This document shows positions 30,372-41,956 of a DNA stretch of 64,000 bases, piece after piece (position 1 is the stretch's first letter; the number at the start of each line of letters is the position of its first letter). A program made the position numbers and the translations under genes. The stretch spans positions 3,893,001 to 3,957,000 of the forward strand of contig CALZFC010000021.1 of assembly GCA_945643635.1 (NCBI GenBank). Reading direction: 5' to 3'. The notes under the pieces were generated by a model, which saw nothing but the letters and a program-made list of their open reading frames with translations, was not told where the DNA came from and did not search any database. The stretch comes from Allodiplogaster sudhausi. Its lineage: Eukaryota; Nematoda; Chromadorea; Rhabditida; Diplogasteridae.

Positions 30372-31194
30372 ATGAAGTTCGCCATCGCCGCTGTTCTCCT
30401 GTTCTCCCTCGCCGTTGCGACTCTCGCCGACCCGGCCGCCATTGAGGTTTCCAATGAGATATTTATAATATTGGAAATTTATTGCCAAATAAAAATTTTG
30501 CATGTTTAAACTATTTGTTCAGTAGATTACTCGCCATAAGGAGGTGGTCCTGCAATATTTGAAGTAGGCAATCTAACTCACGGCAAGAGGAATACCAGCA
30601 CTCTGATATTCTCCTTTCAGCCGGCTCAAATCCAGGTCGGAGCTGATGTTGACGGAGTTATCTTGCACGGTAAGCTCTGCCACTTCTGCGAGCACATCAT
30701 CGAGGCAAGTCATTTTATACGAAACGAAAGAGTGCACATATGTAACTAGGCAAAACTTTATACATTTAAAAATTTTAATTTCCTCCAATTCCATGTTCAA
30801 TGGAAGAATTCAAGGACAATGCTAAACAGTATGAACGGATTTTTCTTCTTCAGGAGGCTGAGAAGCTCGGCGAGAAGTACACGAAGAAGTGGCTAGAGAA
30901 GAAGATTGACATCGTCTGCGACGCTCTTCTCATCCTCGCCCACGAGTGCAAGAAGGAGCTGAACAAGGTAAGCATTCTCAATAAAATGTTTCCATTTCGT
31001 CTTTGTGCATTCTCTCTTTCGAAACTATACAATCCGTAGTTACTAATATGATGACACATTTACACCAAAGTTTATCTTTTTTTTAACTTATTTAACTATA
31101 TAATGTTGAGCTAATCGACAAACTGGACGACTTCATCCTGAAGCACGCCAGCCCGCAGACCGCTTGCCATGCCATCGACCTGTGCAAGAAGTAA
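30372..31194 (+). CDS. Saposin-like (caenopore-type) secreted protein
   Basis: Four exons in phase 0: 30372-30446 (signal peptide MKFAIAAVLLFSLAVATLA), 30621-30704, 30854-30967 and 31111-31194 (stop TAA). The product is 118 residues. After the signal peptide one saposin-B domain carries six cysteines in the usual order: KLCHFCEHII, IVCDALL, HECKKEL, QTACHAIDLC, with amphipathic helices between. Nematode proteins of this size with a single SapB domain (SPP/caenopores) act on lipid membranes in the gut, often against bacteria; activity here is inferred only. The second intron begins GAG/GCAAGT, a GC donor; a GT donor does not keep the frame. TTTTAG directly before GATG could be a trans-splice acceptor. 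Confidence 0.9.
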
Positions 31195-31297
31195 ACAGTC
31201 GTCGTCCGCCTTCTATTAAATCAAATGATGCAGCTTTCTTCGTAATAGATAAGTAATCACAAACAACCTACATAATTTGTGCATGGACAAGTTATAA

Positions 31298-31303
31298 ATA
31301 AAA
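31298..31303 (+). terminator. Polyadenylation signal of the saposin gene
   Basis: AATAAA about 105 bp after the stop codon, followed by AT-rich sequence. Confidence 0.7.
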
Positions 31304-31564
31304 TACTTGTTCAGTAACGATCCACAAAATATGTATGCAATGCCTTTTTGAAGCAACGGGGATCTTTGCTTCCAGAACGTCGATGACCATTTTTGGTGTC
31401 GAGGATCCTTAGTTTGAAAAACTTATAAGAAGACTGAATACTTCACACATTAGCAGAAGGCACGTGGACAACCCATGGTGCCTTTTGTCTTCAATCTTTT
31501 TCAATATATTTGCTCCGATACATAAATTACAAATTGTGAACCTGCGATGCGATCGCGTTGAGGC

Positions 31565-31700
31565 CCCAGGAGAGCTGCTGCGCGATTAATCTTACGTTCT
31601 GTCAATGACATGTCGTCGACAGACAGTCACGACCGTTTTTGGTCATGACCACGTCGAGGACAGGTCGTGACCAGGTCATGACCATGGTCATGAACACGGT
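31565..31700. repeat. GTCATGACC-rich dispersed repeat, left copy
   Basis: This stretch has repeated palindromic GGTCATGACC and GTCAATGACA motifs, preceded by GCTGCGCGATTAATCTTACG. The same outer sequence recurs inverted at about 34225-34255 (AAGTAAGATTAATCGCGCG), so the two copies face each other across 2.6 kb. Confidence 0.8.
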
Positions 31701-31973
31701 CATGACCATTCTTTGCATTTCCCAATGTAGAATGGCGCGAATGTCATCCGGATTAACGCCTAATGGATTAATTTTTCTTTCTTGCACGCACATTCCCATT
31801 AAGGAGTCAGCCGTGCTTTTAATCTTGATTAAAGTGGTGCCAGTTTCATAAAAAAAGATGAAAGTTTCAGCAAAAGTTGCTTTAGGTTTTGGAGTGAAAG
31901 ATGATACTTTTCATTCTTTTTCTTTTAACAAGGGAGTCTTCGGAGCAGCTTTATTCATGTGCTATTTGTTGGA

Positions 31974-32029
31974 CTACAATGTTTCGGTTTTGTAATCCAT
32001 GAACAACAACTTATTGATACCGCTAGGAG

Positions 32030-32080
<51 letters not shown>

Positions 32081-32180
32081 GACGGAGACAGAGAGATAGA
32101 GAGGAAGAGACAGCGATAGAGAGAGAGAGAGAGACAGATAGAGAGAGAGAGAGGGCGAGAGAGAAAGAGAGAGAATGATG
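31974..32180. repeat. (GA)n-rich tract
   Basis: The core, about 32037-32170, is almost pure GA with GACAGA and GATAGA interruptions. Ser/Leu frames on the minus strand are artefacts. Confidence 0.85.
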
Positions 32181-32643
32181 AAGACTTAGCACCCTGCACG
32201 TTTCTAATCATGCTCCATCCAAACAGTCTTCACGAATGCACCGCAGTCTTAATAGCTGGCTTGCTTGGCTGCTGCCAATCTGCTGTGTTGCAAACATTCC
32301 GGACGCCTAGAAGGAATGCAGTCTCTCCGGGATGATCACGTCTGCTTCCCACTTTCTAGTCACCTGAATTACGTCGGTGCTGCATCGGCTTCGGCCAAGC
32401 GTTCTCGTTTTGGAAGCAAGTCATTAAGGAACAAGGCATTTATTCAATTAACAAACATGAGATTAACCAACTAGTAATAACAACCATTAGGTAACAAGAG
32501 AAGCTTTACGATCAAAGCTACAGTACCCATCTCTAGTCAATTATCACAAACATTATCGATGTGATCGGTTCAATCGATGTGATCGGTTCTTCATCTTCTT
32601 TCCAGCAACGCCTCATGCAGATAGCCCTGTTCTTGAGCACGCT

Positions 32644-34487
32644 TCACGGTCGAACAGTCCTGAGCAGAGAATCTCGGTTACTGTATCGAATGGGAGAGGA
32701 CACTGTGCACCGTAACGTTGATGGATGTCGAAGCATTACTAAGGTAATGAGGAAACTAATTTTTAAATCATATCTAGAGCACAAATTGATAATAAAGAAG
32801 TATATTTAAATATAACCGTGTAAACTGACATTGACCATCTCGCCCTCCTTCGCTGTCTTGCTGGCCACATAAACGTGTCCATCTCGGGCGGGCTCGAAGC
32901 TCAGAAACAGCGGACCTTAAAAAGAGATTTTCTACATTGACAAAAGTGGTAAGGAAGAAAATAGAGGGTTAAATATTCCTTACATACTTAGGTAACCCTC
33001 CGATATTTTGGTTTAAAAAAAGAGAACAAAAAAATAAGCCATGTAATATTTTTTAATTACAAGTAACCTGGGCACATTGTAAAGTGCACCTTATTATCCT
33101 GCGAGCGCGACAGCAGCCCCTGCTCTTCCTGGCGCTGGCGCCAAGCATCTTGCCGCGCCATCGAAGCAGTTCACCTTGACTCCTCGTGAATGTCGAGTCG
33201 GACACTCCAATAACAAGCTGAACAGACATATGAATACAGCATGTTGAAATATTGCAAACATTTCTTTTGATAATCATGAAGCATAAAAAGCTACAATTTT
33301 CTTGGAGCGTAAACTATTCCGCCATAATGCAAAACCAAATAAGTTCCTAAGTTTAGCATTGAATTGTGGCTTTAACGAAAGTAAATCTAATAGCATAGTG
33401 AATACCTGAACAATGCGCTCTTCGCGCCGAATGCTTAGTTAGCGTCCGGAGCACTTGATCTGGCGGAAGATCTGCGTCGAGCGGTACACGGACAGCGAGC
33501 GGCTTGCCCTGCTTAAGACGAAAGCTAATTTCATCATGCATTGGAAATACTTCATCATTCATATAGGAAGGAAGGCGGTAGGAATAAAAAAAAATGCTTA
33601 TGCCGTGGATCAGAAATGAATCGAGTAGAATACGAACAAGTCAAGCTTTGCATTTGAGAAAATCGTGGTGCCACAACAACCTATAAGCGTAAGCGCAGAT
33701 AACCTGAATTTTTTGGCGGCGGCAGCGGGCGCCATTCAGACTTTCGCGGAGCAATGGTGATTGTTGGTCGCCTGAGAGTGCGGGCGACGACATCCTGTTA
33801 AAATGAAGTACAAATAACAAAAATTAAGCTGCAAAACAACAACACTCAAGAAGATTTCAGACTGCTAGCTGGCTGACAAATGAAATTCATCCCGCGCTAA
33901 GCGCTTTTAAAAATTACGGTATAAAGTGAACGTTGGGTCACACATTCAGTTGAAATCATGAATTTGGTCATGACCCACGGTCATATCCATGAGCGTGTCG
34001 CTCTGCATCTCTCACAAATCTGTACTATCTCGCTTTGGTCATGACCATGGGTGGCAACCGAGTGGACATGACAACCAAATAATTACTCTGCGGTCATGAC
34101 CGTGTCAATGACACATGCTGGACAGGTCGCGACCCATGTGTATTAAGATAGGCGGTTTTGTTTTCTGTCATTGACCGGTGTCAATGACATACAAATTGGT
34201 CATGACTGTGTGTCGACGACGTGTCATTGACACAAAGTAAGATTAATCGCGCGGCTGCTGTCTTAAAAAAACAATCCAGGGAATAACTTCCGTGTTGTTT
34301 TTTTCTCTTCATGGATGAGTTTCCTGTAGTCGAAATGGAGAAGATTTTTGTAAACTCACGATAGACTATCTAGAACAGTCGGACAAGGTGAAAGTGGAAC
34401 AATTGGGACGTCGAGTTGCTCAGAAGTCCAGAAACCGTCCGACAATTGACCCCGAGGCATCGTGGTAGTGGACTTTAATGATTCGAT
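32644..34487 (-). CDS. Unrecognised multi-exon gene with an in-frame TGA
   Basis: Exons are 34487-34360 (IESLKSTTTMPRGQLSDG...), 33794-33704 (RRPTITIAPRKSEWRPLPPP), 33549-33406 (MHDEISFRLKQGKPLAVRVP...), 33217-33068 (CYWSVRLDIHEES ... WRQRQEEQGLL ... VHFTMCPG), 32915-32817 (PLFLSFEPARDGHVYV...) and 32738-32644 (TGA stop). Phases match from the second exon on (0,1,1,1,1). Between the first and second exon they do not, so an exon may be missing in the repeat-bearing intron. An in-frame TGA at 33173-33171 interrupts exon 33217-33068 while both sides look coding. No start codon, signal peptide or known domain was recognised. It may be a pseudogene, an error or an allele with a nonsense change. 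Confidence 0.45.
33945..34262. repeat. GTCATGACC-rich dispersed repeat, right (inverted) copy
   Basis: At least five GGTCATGACC-type units and two GTGTCAATGACA units, ending GATTAATCGCGCGGCTGCTG. It is longer than the left copy and lies in the intron between the first two recognised exons of the minus-strand gene at 32.6-34.5 kb. Confidence 0.8.
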
Positions 34488-34559
34488 CTGAAATGCACGC
34501 AAGGTTTGTTTCCGTTTGTTTTGTTCACGGGAGTCATCTCTGCTATTTCTCAGATTTGC

Positions 34560-34563
34560 TTTG

Positions 34564-34598
<35 letters not shown>

Positions 34599-35240
34599 AC
34601 CCCATCGCATACTTGATTCCCTTCCTAATCACACTACTTCCTTTCGCTTGCCTCCACAGTCTCTTTCTCTTGCTAATCCCCCAAATCTACTGCTCTAGTC
34701 GCTCTCTTTACGCAAGTGATTACTGCCCCGTCCCTTGCGGCTTGTTTATTCAGCTTCTTCTTCTTCGATCTTTCTCTGCCTTCCCTCTATTTATCGCTCT
34801 CTGCTGTCTCAATCCCTCTCGCTCTCTCTCCTCTCTCTGCCTCTCTCCTCTTCTCCATCCGCTCTTATTGTATACAGACATTTCTTGCGTATGAGGATAC
34901 CTCGCGCCCCCGGGCGACCTCTACTGCGCGCCAGTCTATCTGTTTCTCTCTCTCTATCTCTCTCTTTTTCCACTCTTTCTTTGTCATTCTCGCTTTCGTC
35001 TCTAAATCACCTAGCTTCGTGTTCTCTGCTTTCACATGCCACACTCAGAATGCTTGACGTAATTTCGCTTTATCTCTTCTATCTCTCCCTCTCACTCTCT
35101 CTCTCTCTCACTCTCATTCTCTCACTTCTCCTTCTCTCCCACTGCCTCCATCTCTTCTTTCTTCCATCGTCAAATCTCGCTGCCGTTCCCTCAGTCCTCT
35201 CTCGAGCACCAGCAAGCCTAGCCCACCCACTCACTCACAT
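34560..35240. repeat. CT-rich low-complexity tract
   Basis: Pure (CT)n at about 34567-34593 and long CT-rich sequence to 35200. A 361-residue open frame spanning it is almost all Ser/Leu and is not a gene, although its end overlaps the genuine exons of the next gene. Confidence 0.8.
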
Positions 35241-35324
35241 CAGATCTCTCCCCCTTGACTCACAGTCCCTTCCTCCCCCATCGACGGCATATTCGATTCG
35301 TTCCTTGCCAAGCCGACCACAGAC

Positions 35325-36873
35325 ATGTCGGCTGACGCGTATGCCCCGTGGTCGAGATGGGATGCACCAGGTAAACACTTCACTGCAGAAAATTACATTA
35401 AATTTGTTAATTAACTTAAGTAATCATAAGAATCAGGCCGATATACTAATCTTGAGTTGTTTGAACGGTTTTGGCAACCGAAAAGATCGGGCCAAAACTA
35501 TAAATCGTAATTATGATGATTCCTCGGGTGTCAAAATGGGCCCTGTGGCAGGCTTCCAGTTCGTGGCAACGAACACGCAGCCGACGGTGCAGCGTGCACT
35601 GGACTTTGGCCAGCCGATCGGCGGCCCCGTCCAGAGGGATTCCGTCGGCGGCGCGCTGCTCGCGCCCGGCCAGACCTTCCTTCGCACCACTCTCGTCGAT
35701 CAACGCGTCAACTGTACGTTTCTGTCAATTGACGTAGAAATTTATTTTGAATATTGGAGAAAAAAATTTTGTTCGAACGCTGAGATTTTAGCCGGTGCAT
35801 TTGTTTGTGGTGTACAATAACCCATTGCAAAATTGAACTTTATTTGCTCGGTGACGAAATTGGCTTCATGCATTGCTAGAATTATCTATATGGTTTGCAA
35901 AAAAAGCCCTTTCGATTTAGCTCACTTGTTTAATCTGTTTGCCTTGCTCGTTGTCATCTACCAAGCAATCCGCACACAGAGAATAAAAGTTCGGACATTG
36001 AAAGTTCGGTCGCGATTGTTACAAAAAAAGTTCGGACATTAAAAGTTCGCGGGGCTCATGTTCCCACCCATGTAACAATTTGTTCGTCACCGTGCTCGAA
36101 CTTTGAAAAGTTACAATTGTTCCGTTTTTTTCACCAGTCCGTTCAATCAAAATTTCGAACTCTAGTTCAACGGCGCAGAAATATGGTCAAACATGCAGTA
36201 GCATGATTTTTTGGGAATACATTGTTGTTTGCATTAGTTTTATATGTTAACTCAACGTTTGTTTTGCAAATTTCTTTCGCTTTCATTCAGTTTTCGTCGT
36301 CTTGAGAGAAGCAAGCGGACGAAGTTTAGCAAGACGGCGTCGACGCTCAGTTGTTCAAGACGGCCACCGAGCAATTCTCTGTCAGCGCACTCGCTTGTTT
36401 ATGGTTGGTTTTTTTTTTGAACATTTTTTTCAAATGAAGTATTTTAAGTGATTCTTGAAGTCTTTTTCTTACTTACTTGGTTTTCTAGTGTATTTATTAT
36501 GAATCAGAGCATTTATCTTTTACTTTCAGATAGGTTTCGTTGTCCCACAAGAAAGGTGCCGAGCAGCGTCGGCGGGAGCTGTTCCTCGTCGAAATCTGCC
36601 CGTAGTCACAGGTTTGATTTCGACCAAACGTTATTTCATAGGGTGCTATCCTTGTTGAAAGGGGGAATAATAAGAAATTTTTTATAATCGACCCCAAACC
36701 GTGCATAGGGGGTTTTAGACCATTGGGAGCTCTGGTTAAAAAAAAGAGAAATGTAAACTGAATAATTCGCTTAGCGGAGGCGAGCCGATTGTAATTTTGT
36801 TTATCCATTTCTCGATGGTTTCAGATCTCGCATCAACGCACAGGCAGTTCCGAGTGCCAGTTCACTCGCCTGA
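35325..36873 (+). CDS. Small unrecognised gene, four exons
   Basis: Exons are 35325-35370 (MSADAYAPWSRWDAP), 35552-35713 (GFQFVATNTQPTVQRALDFG ... LAPGQTFLRTTLVDQRVN), 36530-36611 (YRFRCPTRKVPSSVGG, Ser/Arg-rich) and 36825-36873 (SRINAQAVPSASSLA, TGA). Phases 1, 1, 2 match at each junction. The second exon is GC-rich and strongly coding. The last two are less certain, because their other frames are also open and could connect to exons at 36897 and 37148. No signal peptide or known domain. Confidence 0.5.
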
Positions 36874-36896
36874 TTCCCCCTCTCCGTAACTGACAG

Positions 36897-37292
36897 GAGG
36901 CTGCTGGAAGGGCCGGCCTGCTCGCCTTTGGAGTTCGCCTGGCTGACCCCGCAAAGAGACTCACTCTAGGTTAGTCAGACTTCTTGAACTGGGTACGGTA
37001 GTGATTATGATTTTTATTGCAAAAACTTTAGTATTTTACAATAATTTTGGGTTTTATTTTGTTCGACCTGCCTAAAGCCTGATGGTTGTCTAATGATCTT
37101 GTAGTGGGACCTAATAATAGAAAGACTTAAACGTGATTATGTTGCAGCTGAACAATACAGAGAGCCCATTCTCCTCCGTGGATACGGTAGTCGTGGTGGT
37201 GGGAGGCGGCGAGTTTGCAATGTACGCACTGCGAAGCGAGGCGAGCGAGTGCTGCACGTTGTGGGGAAGAACGACATGGAACTTCGATCTTG
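36897..37292 (+). CDS. Two probable exons of an unresolved gene
   Basis: Exon 36897-36969 reads EAAGRAGLLAFGVRLADPAK and joins in phase 1 to 37148-37292, which then reads EQYREPILLRGYGSRGGGRR ... ERVLHVVGKNDMELRS. A second frame of the latter exon is also open (SSVDTVVVVVGGGEFAMYAL ... WNFDL). I cannot tell which is real or whether these belong with 35325-36873 or with 37980-38827. Confidence 0.35.
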
Positions 37293-37979
37293 GTATTTAT
37301 TCCTCAGATACACTTCTTGTATGACATTCTCTCTTTATGTTGTCTGTCTCTTCAACGACTTCATTCGTTTTACTTAATTAGGGCAGTCTATTTGCTCTAG
37401 TAAATGCGCTGTTTCAGCCTCGGTGTTGTCTCGCCTGTCTTCATCCTCATGACTTCATCGTCTTCATCCTCTCGTCTCGTCTTAATCCTCATGACTGAAC
37501 GTATCAAGAATCCACTTTACGAACGGCGGTTATCTGCATGCATTCAGTTAGCTTTCTTTCATTTCTTTCTCTCCCTTTTCGTTCTTTCGATACTGTTCTG
37601 TCATTTTCTAAGTAATTTTTTAGCTTCGTCATTTTCTTGGGTTACTGTATGTATACGGTATATGGCCTTTCGGCTCCAAACTACTAGTAAACCATGTCAT
37701 TTGTGTTATTTTAGAAGGAGAATACAAGTGAACAGGAAACATGAGTAAATTCGTATTCTCCATCTAAAATAACAGCAATTACATGACTTACACTTAGTTT
37801 GGAAGAAGAGTGTGCGGCGGTTTGTAAATTCTTTTTCTTCAGATTATTTGTAATTTATTTCAATAATTCTTAATCTTCTTGCTTTTGTCACTGAATTTAC
37901 GTTTTCTGGCAATATTTTACTTTTCTGACTTAACCAATCAAAGAGAAAGGATTGCAATGGACGCGATGTACTTCTGCAG

Positions 37980-38827
37980 GTAAACATGAGCGAGTGCGTG
38001 CTGCTCTGTGACACTGATGACTTCGCTGCCCAGCTCGGCGACTTCCCTGCGCCAGGCAACGAGATCGAAGAGGACAGCATCCCTTTACCGTATCTACAAT
38101 TTCATTTCTTGTTTCTCATTAAAAAAATAGTCTTAATGCTTCATTTTATTCCAATGACTGTTATTGCTATGCAGACTCATGAGGCAGCAAGAAGGTGAAG
38201 GTAGATTAGAAGATTAGCAAGTAGAGTGGCGATTTCTTGCAGGCTCTTTTCGGTGTCGACCCAACGTGCTTCTCCCGTGTCGAGTCTCTTCTGAACATGT
38301 TGAACCTGCTGACAGCCGTTGCTGCCTTCTCCAGTGTCAATGCCACCCTCGACTTCTTCTCGCAAGAACTGTCCGTTGAGGAGAGAGCCACCACTTCAGT
38401 TGATGAGAGGTTCATTCTTAGATCTATCAACTGCCTTTTTTATTTTTATATAATAGAAAGAAAAAACTTTTTTATTAGTTTAGCTTTATTACTTTATTAC
38501 TTTATTACTGTATGCCACAGTACTCTATCATGGTACCATATACTACTTGAGATGGGCAGAGTGAAAGAAGGCTCGGATATTATTACCTTGATATTCACCA
38601 ATTTTTTAAGTCCTGCAACATGGACAAAATGTGCATCTAATTGTAGTGGACACCTGGCTGGACGTGAGTGCCGCGGGGGGCGAGTGATCGCCAGTCTTTC
38701 TCTCCGTCATCGAGCGGAGACTGCGGCTCAGTTCGGACAACATCGTCGCCATTCGGATCGAGAATCAGCTTGAACGCCTCGCCGGCGTGGACATCCTTGA
38801 GAGACGGCCAGACTTTTCCGAAAGATA
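37980..38827 (+). CDS. Unrecognised gene, broken or incompletely resolved
   Basis: Protein-like exons are 37980-38089 (NMSECVLLCDTDDFAAQLGD, acidic end), 38243-38409 (ALFGVDPTCFSRVESLLNML, helical, ending ERATTSVDER) and about 38640-38827 (VDTWLDV, then IERRLRLSSDNIVAIRIENQ ending PDFSER, TAA). The last block is interrupted in frame by TGA after a G6 run at about 38674-38679. Phases between exons 1-2 and 2-3 do not fit simple splicing. Helical, no membrane segment, family not recognised. Confidence 0.4.
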
Positions 38828-39630
38828 AGCGGAAGTAATCCCACGTAGCAGCCCTTAATTTGCTATTTCATTTCTCGTCATTACGAGCCCTTCATGTTTA
38901 TGAGATTGAAAATAGTATTGGTAGTTGAATGAAATCTATAGAATACCACTATTCCTTCCCTTCGAATCGCATTTCTTCTTTTAAGAGTTAATTTTTTCGT
39001 TGCATGTTGCGGAAATTTATTCCACTTTGACATCATTGTTTTTGATTTTCTGTTTGTTTTACGGTGTTTTCTTGTTATTGAATAAACCCAATTAAAAGGG
39101 ATTTAATACATGTCAAACTAGCGACATTTCACTGACATTCCAGCCGAAATTCGAAATCCGATCGTGAAGGCAAGAAAGAAAGAAAATCAATCGAAAAAGC
39201 GTGCGGGCTGCCTAGCCGGGGCTAGCACTAGCGAACTTTTCTGTTACAAGGGTGGGAACAAATAGCCCCGTTCAATTGTTACCGCGCTGGTATCTTTGAG
39301 ATGTAACAATCAAAAGTTCGCAGGGCGAAACAATATTGCTCCGGCTCGTTTTCGGAACAATATGTTCTGCGTAATTGTTACCACCGCGGTAACTTTCTTC
39401 TCTGTGTGCGCGGCGGCCTTCCTTTGCATCTTGAGTAGAGATCAGATATCTGGATTTCTTCATGCGGAAGTTTAATCAATAGAATTCTGTCTGCTCGCAT
39501 GTCGGGAAATTCCGGCATGATTCAGATGCATTGTTTAGTTAGTTGCCTTTCGATTTGTAAATGTTTGTCAACGTTTTCTTCCCCATAGTTATAAAGAGAG
39601 AGAAAAAACGTAATTCATCTTCTCAAAACG

Positions 39631-40695
39631 ATGCGTTTCTATTTCTCTTCTTTATGTTTCATCAAGGATATTTACGGTTGAACGTTAAAGAAAACAAAAA
39701 GGTTAAGATGCACTAAATACGTGTTTGGTTTTTTTCACAGCGCTTGACCCTTCGTTCTACGACTGTGTCTATGGCTTGGCAAACAGCGCGAACACGGTGA
39801 TCGAGCAGTGCTACAAGGACATTGGCTGCTGCGCCACCACGTGCTGCGACAACTCCGCCTGGTACGGCAATCATTTTTCACTCTTTTATTACTACTTATA
39901 TTTCTATTCTATTCATCACTATATAGTGTGCTGCTTTTTAAATTAAAGATGGACATAGCATTCAGTTGTAATCCAAACAACGGATGACTTGACCCTCTAG
40001 GTTCGGTTTCTTGAATCCTTCCCCCGGCAGGCACGACAAGTACAGCTGGGCTGTAGCTCTCATCGTGATCTTCTGCGCTCTTGTCCTCATTGCGATGGCC
40101 CTCGTCCTGGTGTGCTGGCTGTTCAATCGCGCAGCAGACAAGAATCAGAAGAAGGAGCTTCTCTCCTCCGTCGGCCTCAGCCCGGCACCTAGCCAGGTTT
40201 CCATTTATATTTTCCTTACATCAGCGTTAATTCAAACAGTTTTCTCCCGAGTGTTCACTTACATACATACTTATATTCCATGAGTTTAAATATTATATAC
40301 CTAGCATGAGTTGATTATTAGTTATTTCTATTGAGGCATTTAACGGCATTAGCAACTCTTCAAAAATTTTTAATGCTAATTTATTGAAATTATTCCAGTA
40401 TTTACTTTTAATTATTTTCCTATTTTCCTCTAAAATCAATGACAGATAACGCGACTTCCGCATCACATCAAGTGTGCATGCTATTATGATCTAGCGGGAA
40501 TGATGAGTGTGCTGACGAAAAGAACGTGGAAGAGCTTTGCAGGAAAAAGAGTGAGAGAGAGAAAGAGAGAGATGGCGACTAGTTAGAGAAGCATGATTGA
40601 GAGATTATCTTGCAGAGAGAGAGAGGGAGGGAGAGCATGGCAAAAGTGTGTGAAGATGAGGACGCCAGGAAATGAGAGAATAAGAGGTTATCAGC

Positions 40696-40750
<55 letters not shown>

Positions 40751-41164
40751 AAGAGATTAGCTAGAGAGCATTAGAAAGAAAAAGGGAGAGAGAAGCAAGA
40801 AAGAGAACGCATGATTGTTGTTTGCACGACGTGTCTCAGCCCTTCCCCACGATCCCACCGAGCCCCTTTCCGCCATTGACAATGGATTGACAGCAAGCAA
40901 AAGACTAGTCCATCAAGCACTCTTCCTCTAATCTTTGCATCAAGAGAACTGACAGAATCATTTTATCATGGAGTACAATTATTTAATTTCCGTAACGCAT
41001 GATCAAATACTTCGAAGAATGCGCAACATTTGTTTTAACTGTGCCACCTAAAGACGACTAAGTATCGTTGCCCTTGTTCGTTGCAGCTGTCGCTCGCTCC
41101 TCCGGCCGCTGCCCCGCTCTCTTATCCTGGCGCCTACCACTCGCCTGGAGGCTATCGATACTAA
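39631..41164 (+). CDS. Cys-rich (CX-module-like) type I membrane protein
   Basis: Exons are 39631-39676 (MRFYFSSLCFIKDIY), 39741-39861, 40031-40196 and 41087-41164 (TAA), phases 1, 2, 0 all matching; about 136 residues. The second exon holds six cysteines: FYDCVYGL, IEQCYKDIGCCATTCCDN. This pattern resembles the nematode CX module, whose function is unknown. The third exon carries one hydrophobic helix, WAVALIVIFCALVLIAMALV, followed by NRAADKNQKK. The cytoplasmic tail is Pro/Ala/Tyr-rich and ends PGGYRY. The ectodomain is very short and the first exon is a weak signal peptide, so a different upstream first exon is possible. AATAAA motifs lie near 41483 and 41519. Confidence 0.75.
40540..40810. 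repeat. (GA)n-rich tract inside the last intron of the Cys-rich gene
   Basis: Pure GA at about 40698-40735 with GA-rich flanks. Confidence 0.85.
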
Positions 41165-41956
41165 TCAGCAGCATGCAGCAAGAGCATCGCCACTCCTAGT
41201 CTTCATCTCGCCCTCCCCCTTTCCTTTTCTGTATTTGTTCTTTCTCTCTTTCTTCTCTTCCCAAAAAGTCTAATATGAACGACATTTCAAAGAAATAATT
41301 TTCACACTTCCTCTCCCTTATAATCGAGTGCACTGACTAGATAAGATTAAGAGGGACAGCCGAGCTTCGCCAATTAATTCTCTACTATTTTTTTAAGTGT
41401 ATGTACATACCGTGTACTTCTGTGTGTTGATGTGGCCAAGCGATGTCTGTACGTACATATCGAAAAGCAATGATAAATTACTGAATAAATGCATCAATTT
41501 CTCATTCGATTTGAACAAAATAAAGAAGACAAATTTTCTATTCTAAACAAGCAAATTATTTGACTCTTTTTTCAATTCGATACCGAAAAATGCTACATTT
41601 AATTTCCGTTTTAAGAATGTTATTTTGTAGCAAATTTAACGTATTTTCACGTCAACTAATTTTCCATTTGTGGAGATGAGTGAACTCTTTAGTATTTGGC
41701 TGAGTGTATTTTTAATTCAAAAATGAGCTTAGTCATTTCATTAAAGTAAAAATAGCGATAATATAGAATATCACTAAATGCATTGAAAATCGACATTCTA
41801 ATTCGACCAATATGCCGTCGCTCCGTGATTCGGCGTCTGCGTTCACATTTGCCCATGATTTAATCACATACAAAAACCCCGCATGTGTCGTTGAAATAAA
41901 ACATCCTATATATCATTTGAAGCTACTTTTATGCTCTATGCGATCAGAGATATCAA

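Larger units (their letters stand above)
35969..39413. repeat. Inverted pair of GTTCGGAC/TTGTTACA repeats
   Basis: The left copy (about 35969-36120) begins GCACACAGAGAATAAAAGTT and carries AAAGTTCGGACATT twice and TTCCCACCCATGTAACA. The right copy (about 39225-39413) carries TTACAAGGGTGGGAACAAAT and ends AACTTTCTTCTCTGTGTGCG, the inverse of the left end. They face each other across 3.4 kb that contains the exons at 36.5-38.8 kb. They could be two MITE insertions or the ends of one composite element. Confidence 0.65.

Noticed and set aside
34735..35820. 361-codon plus-strand open frame
   Set aside because: Most of it is Ser/Leu from CT microsatellite; only its end overlaps true exons of the 35.3 kb gene.
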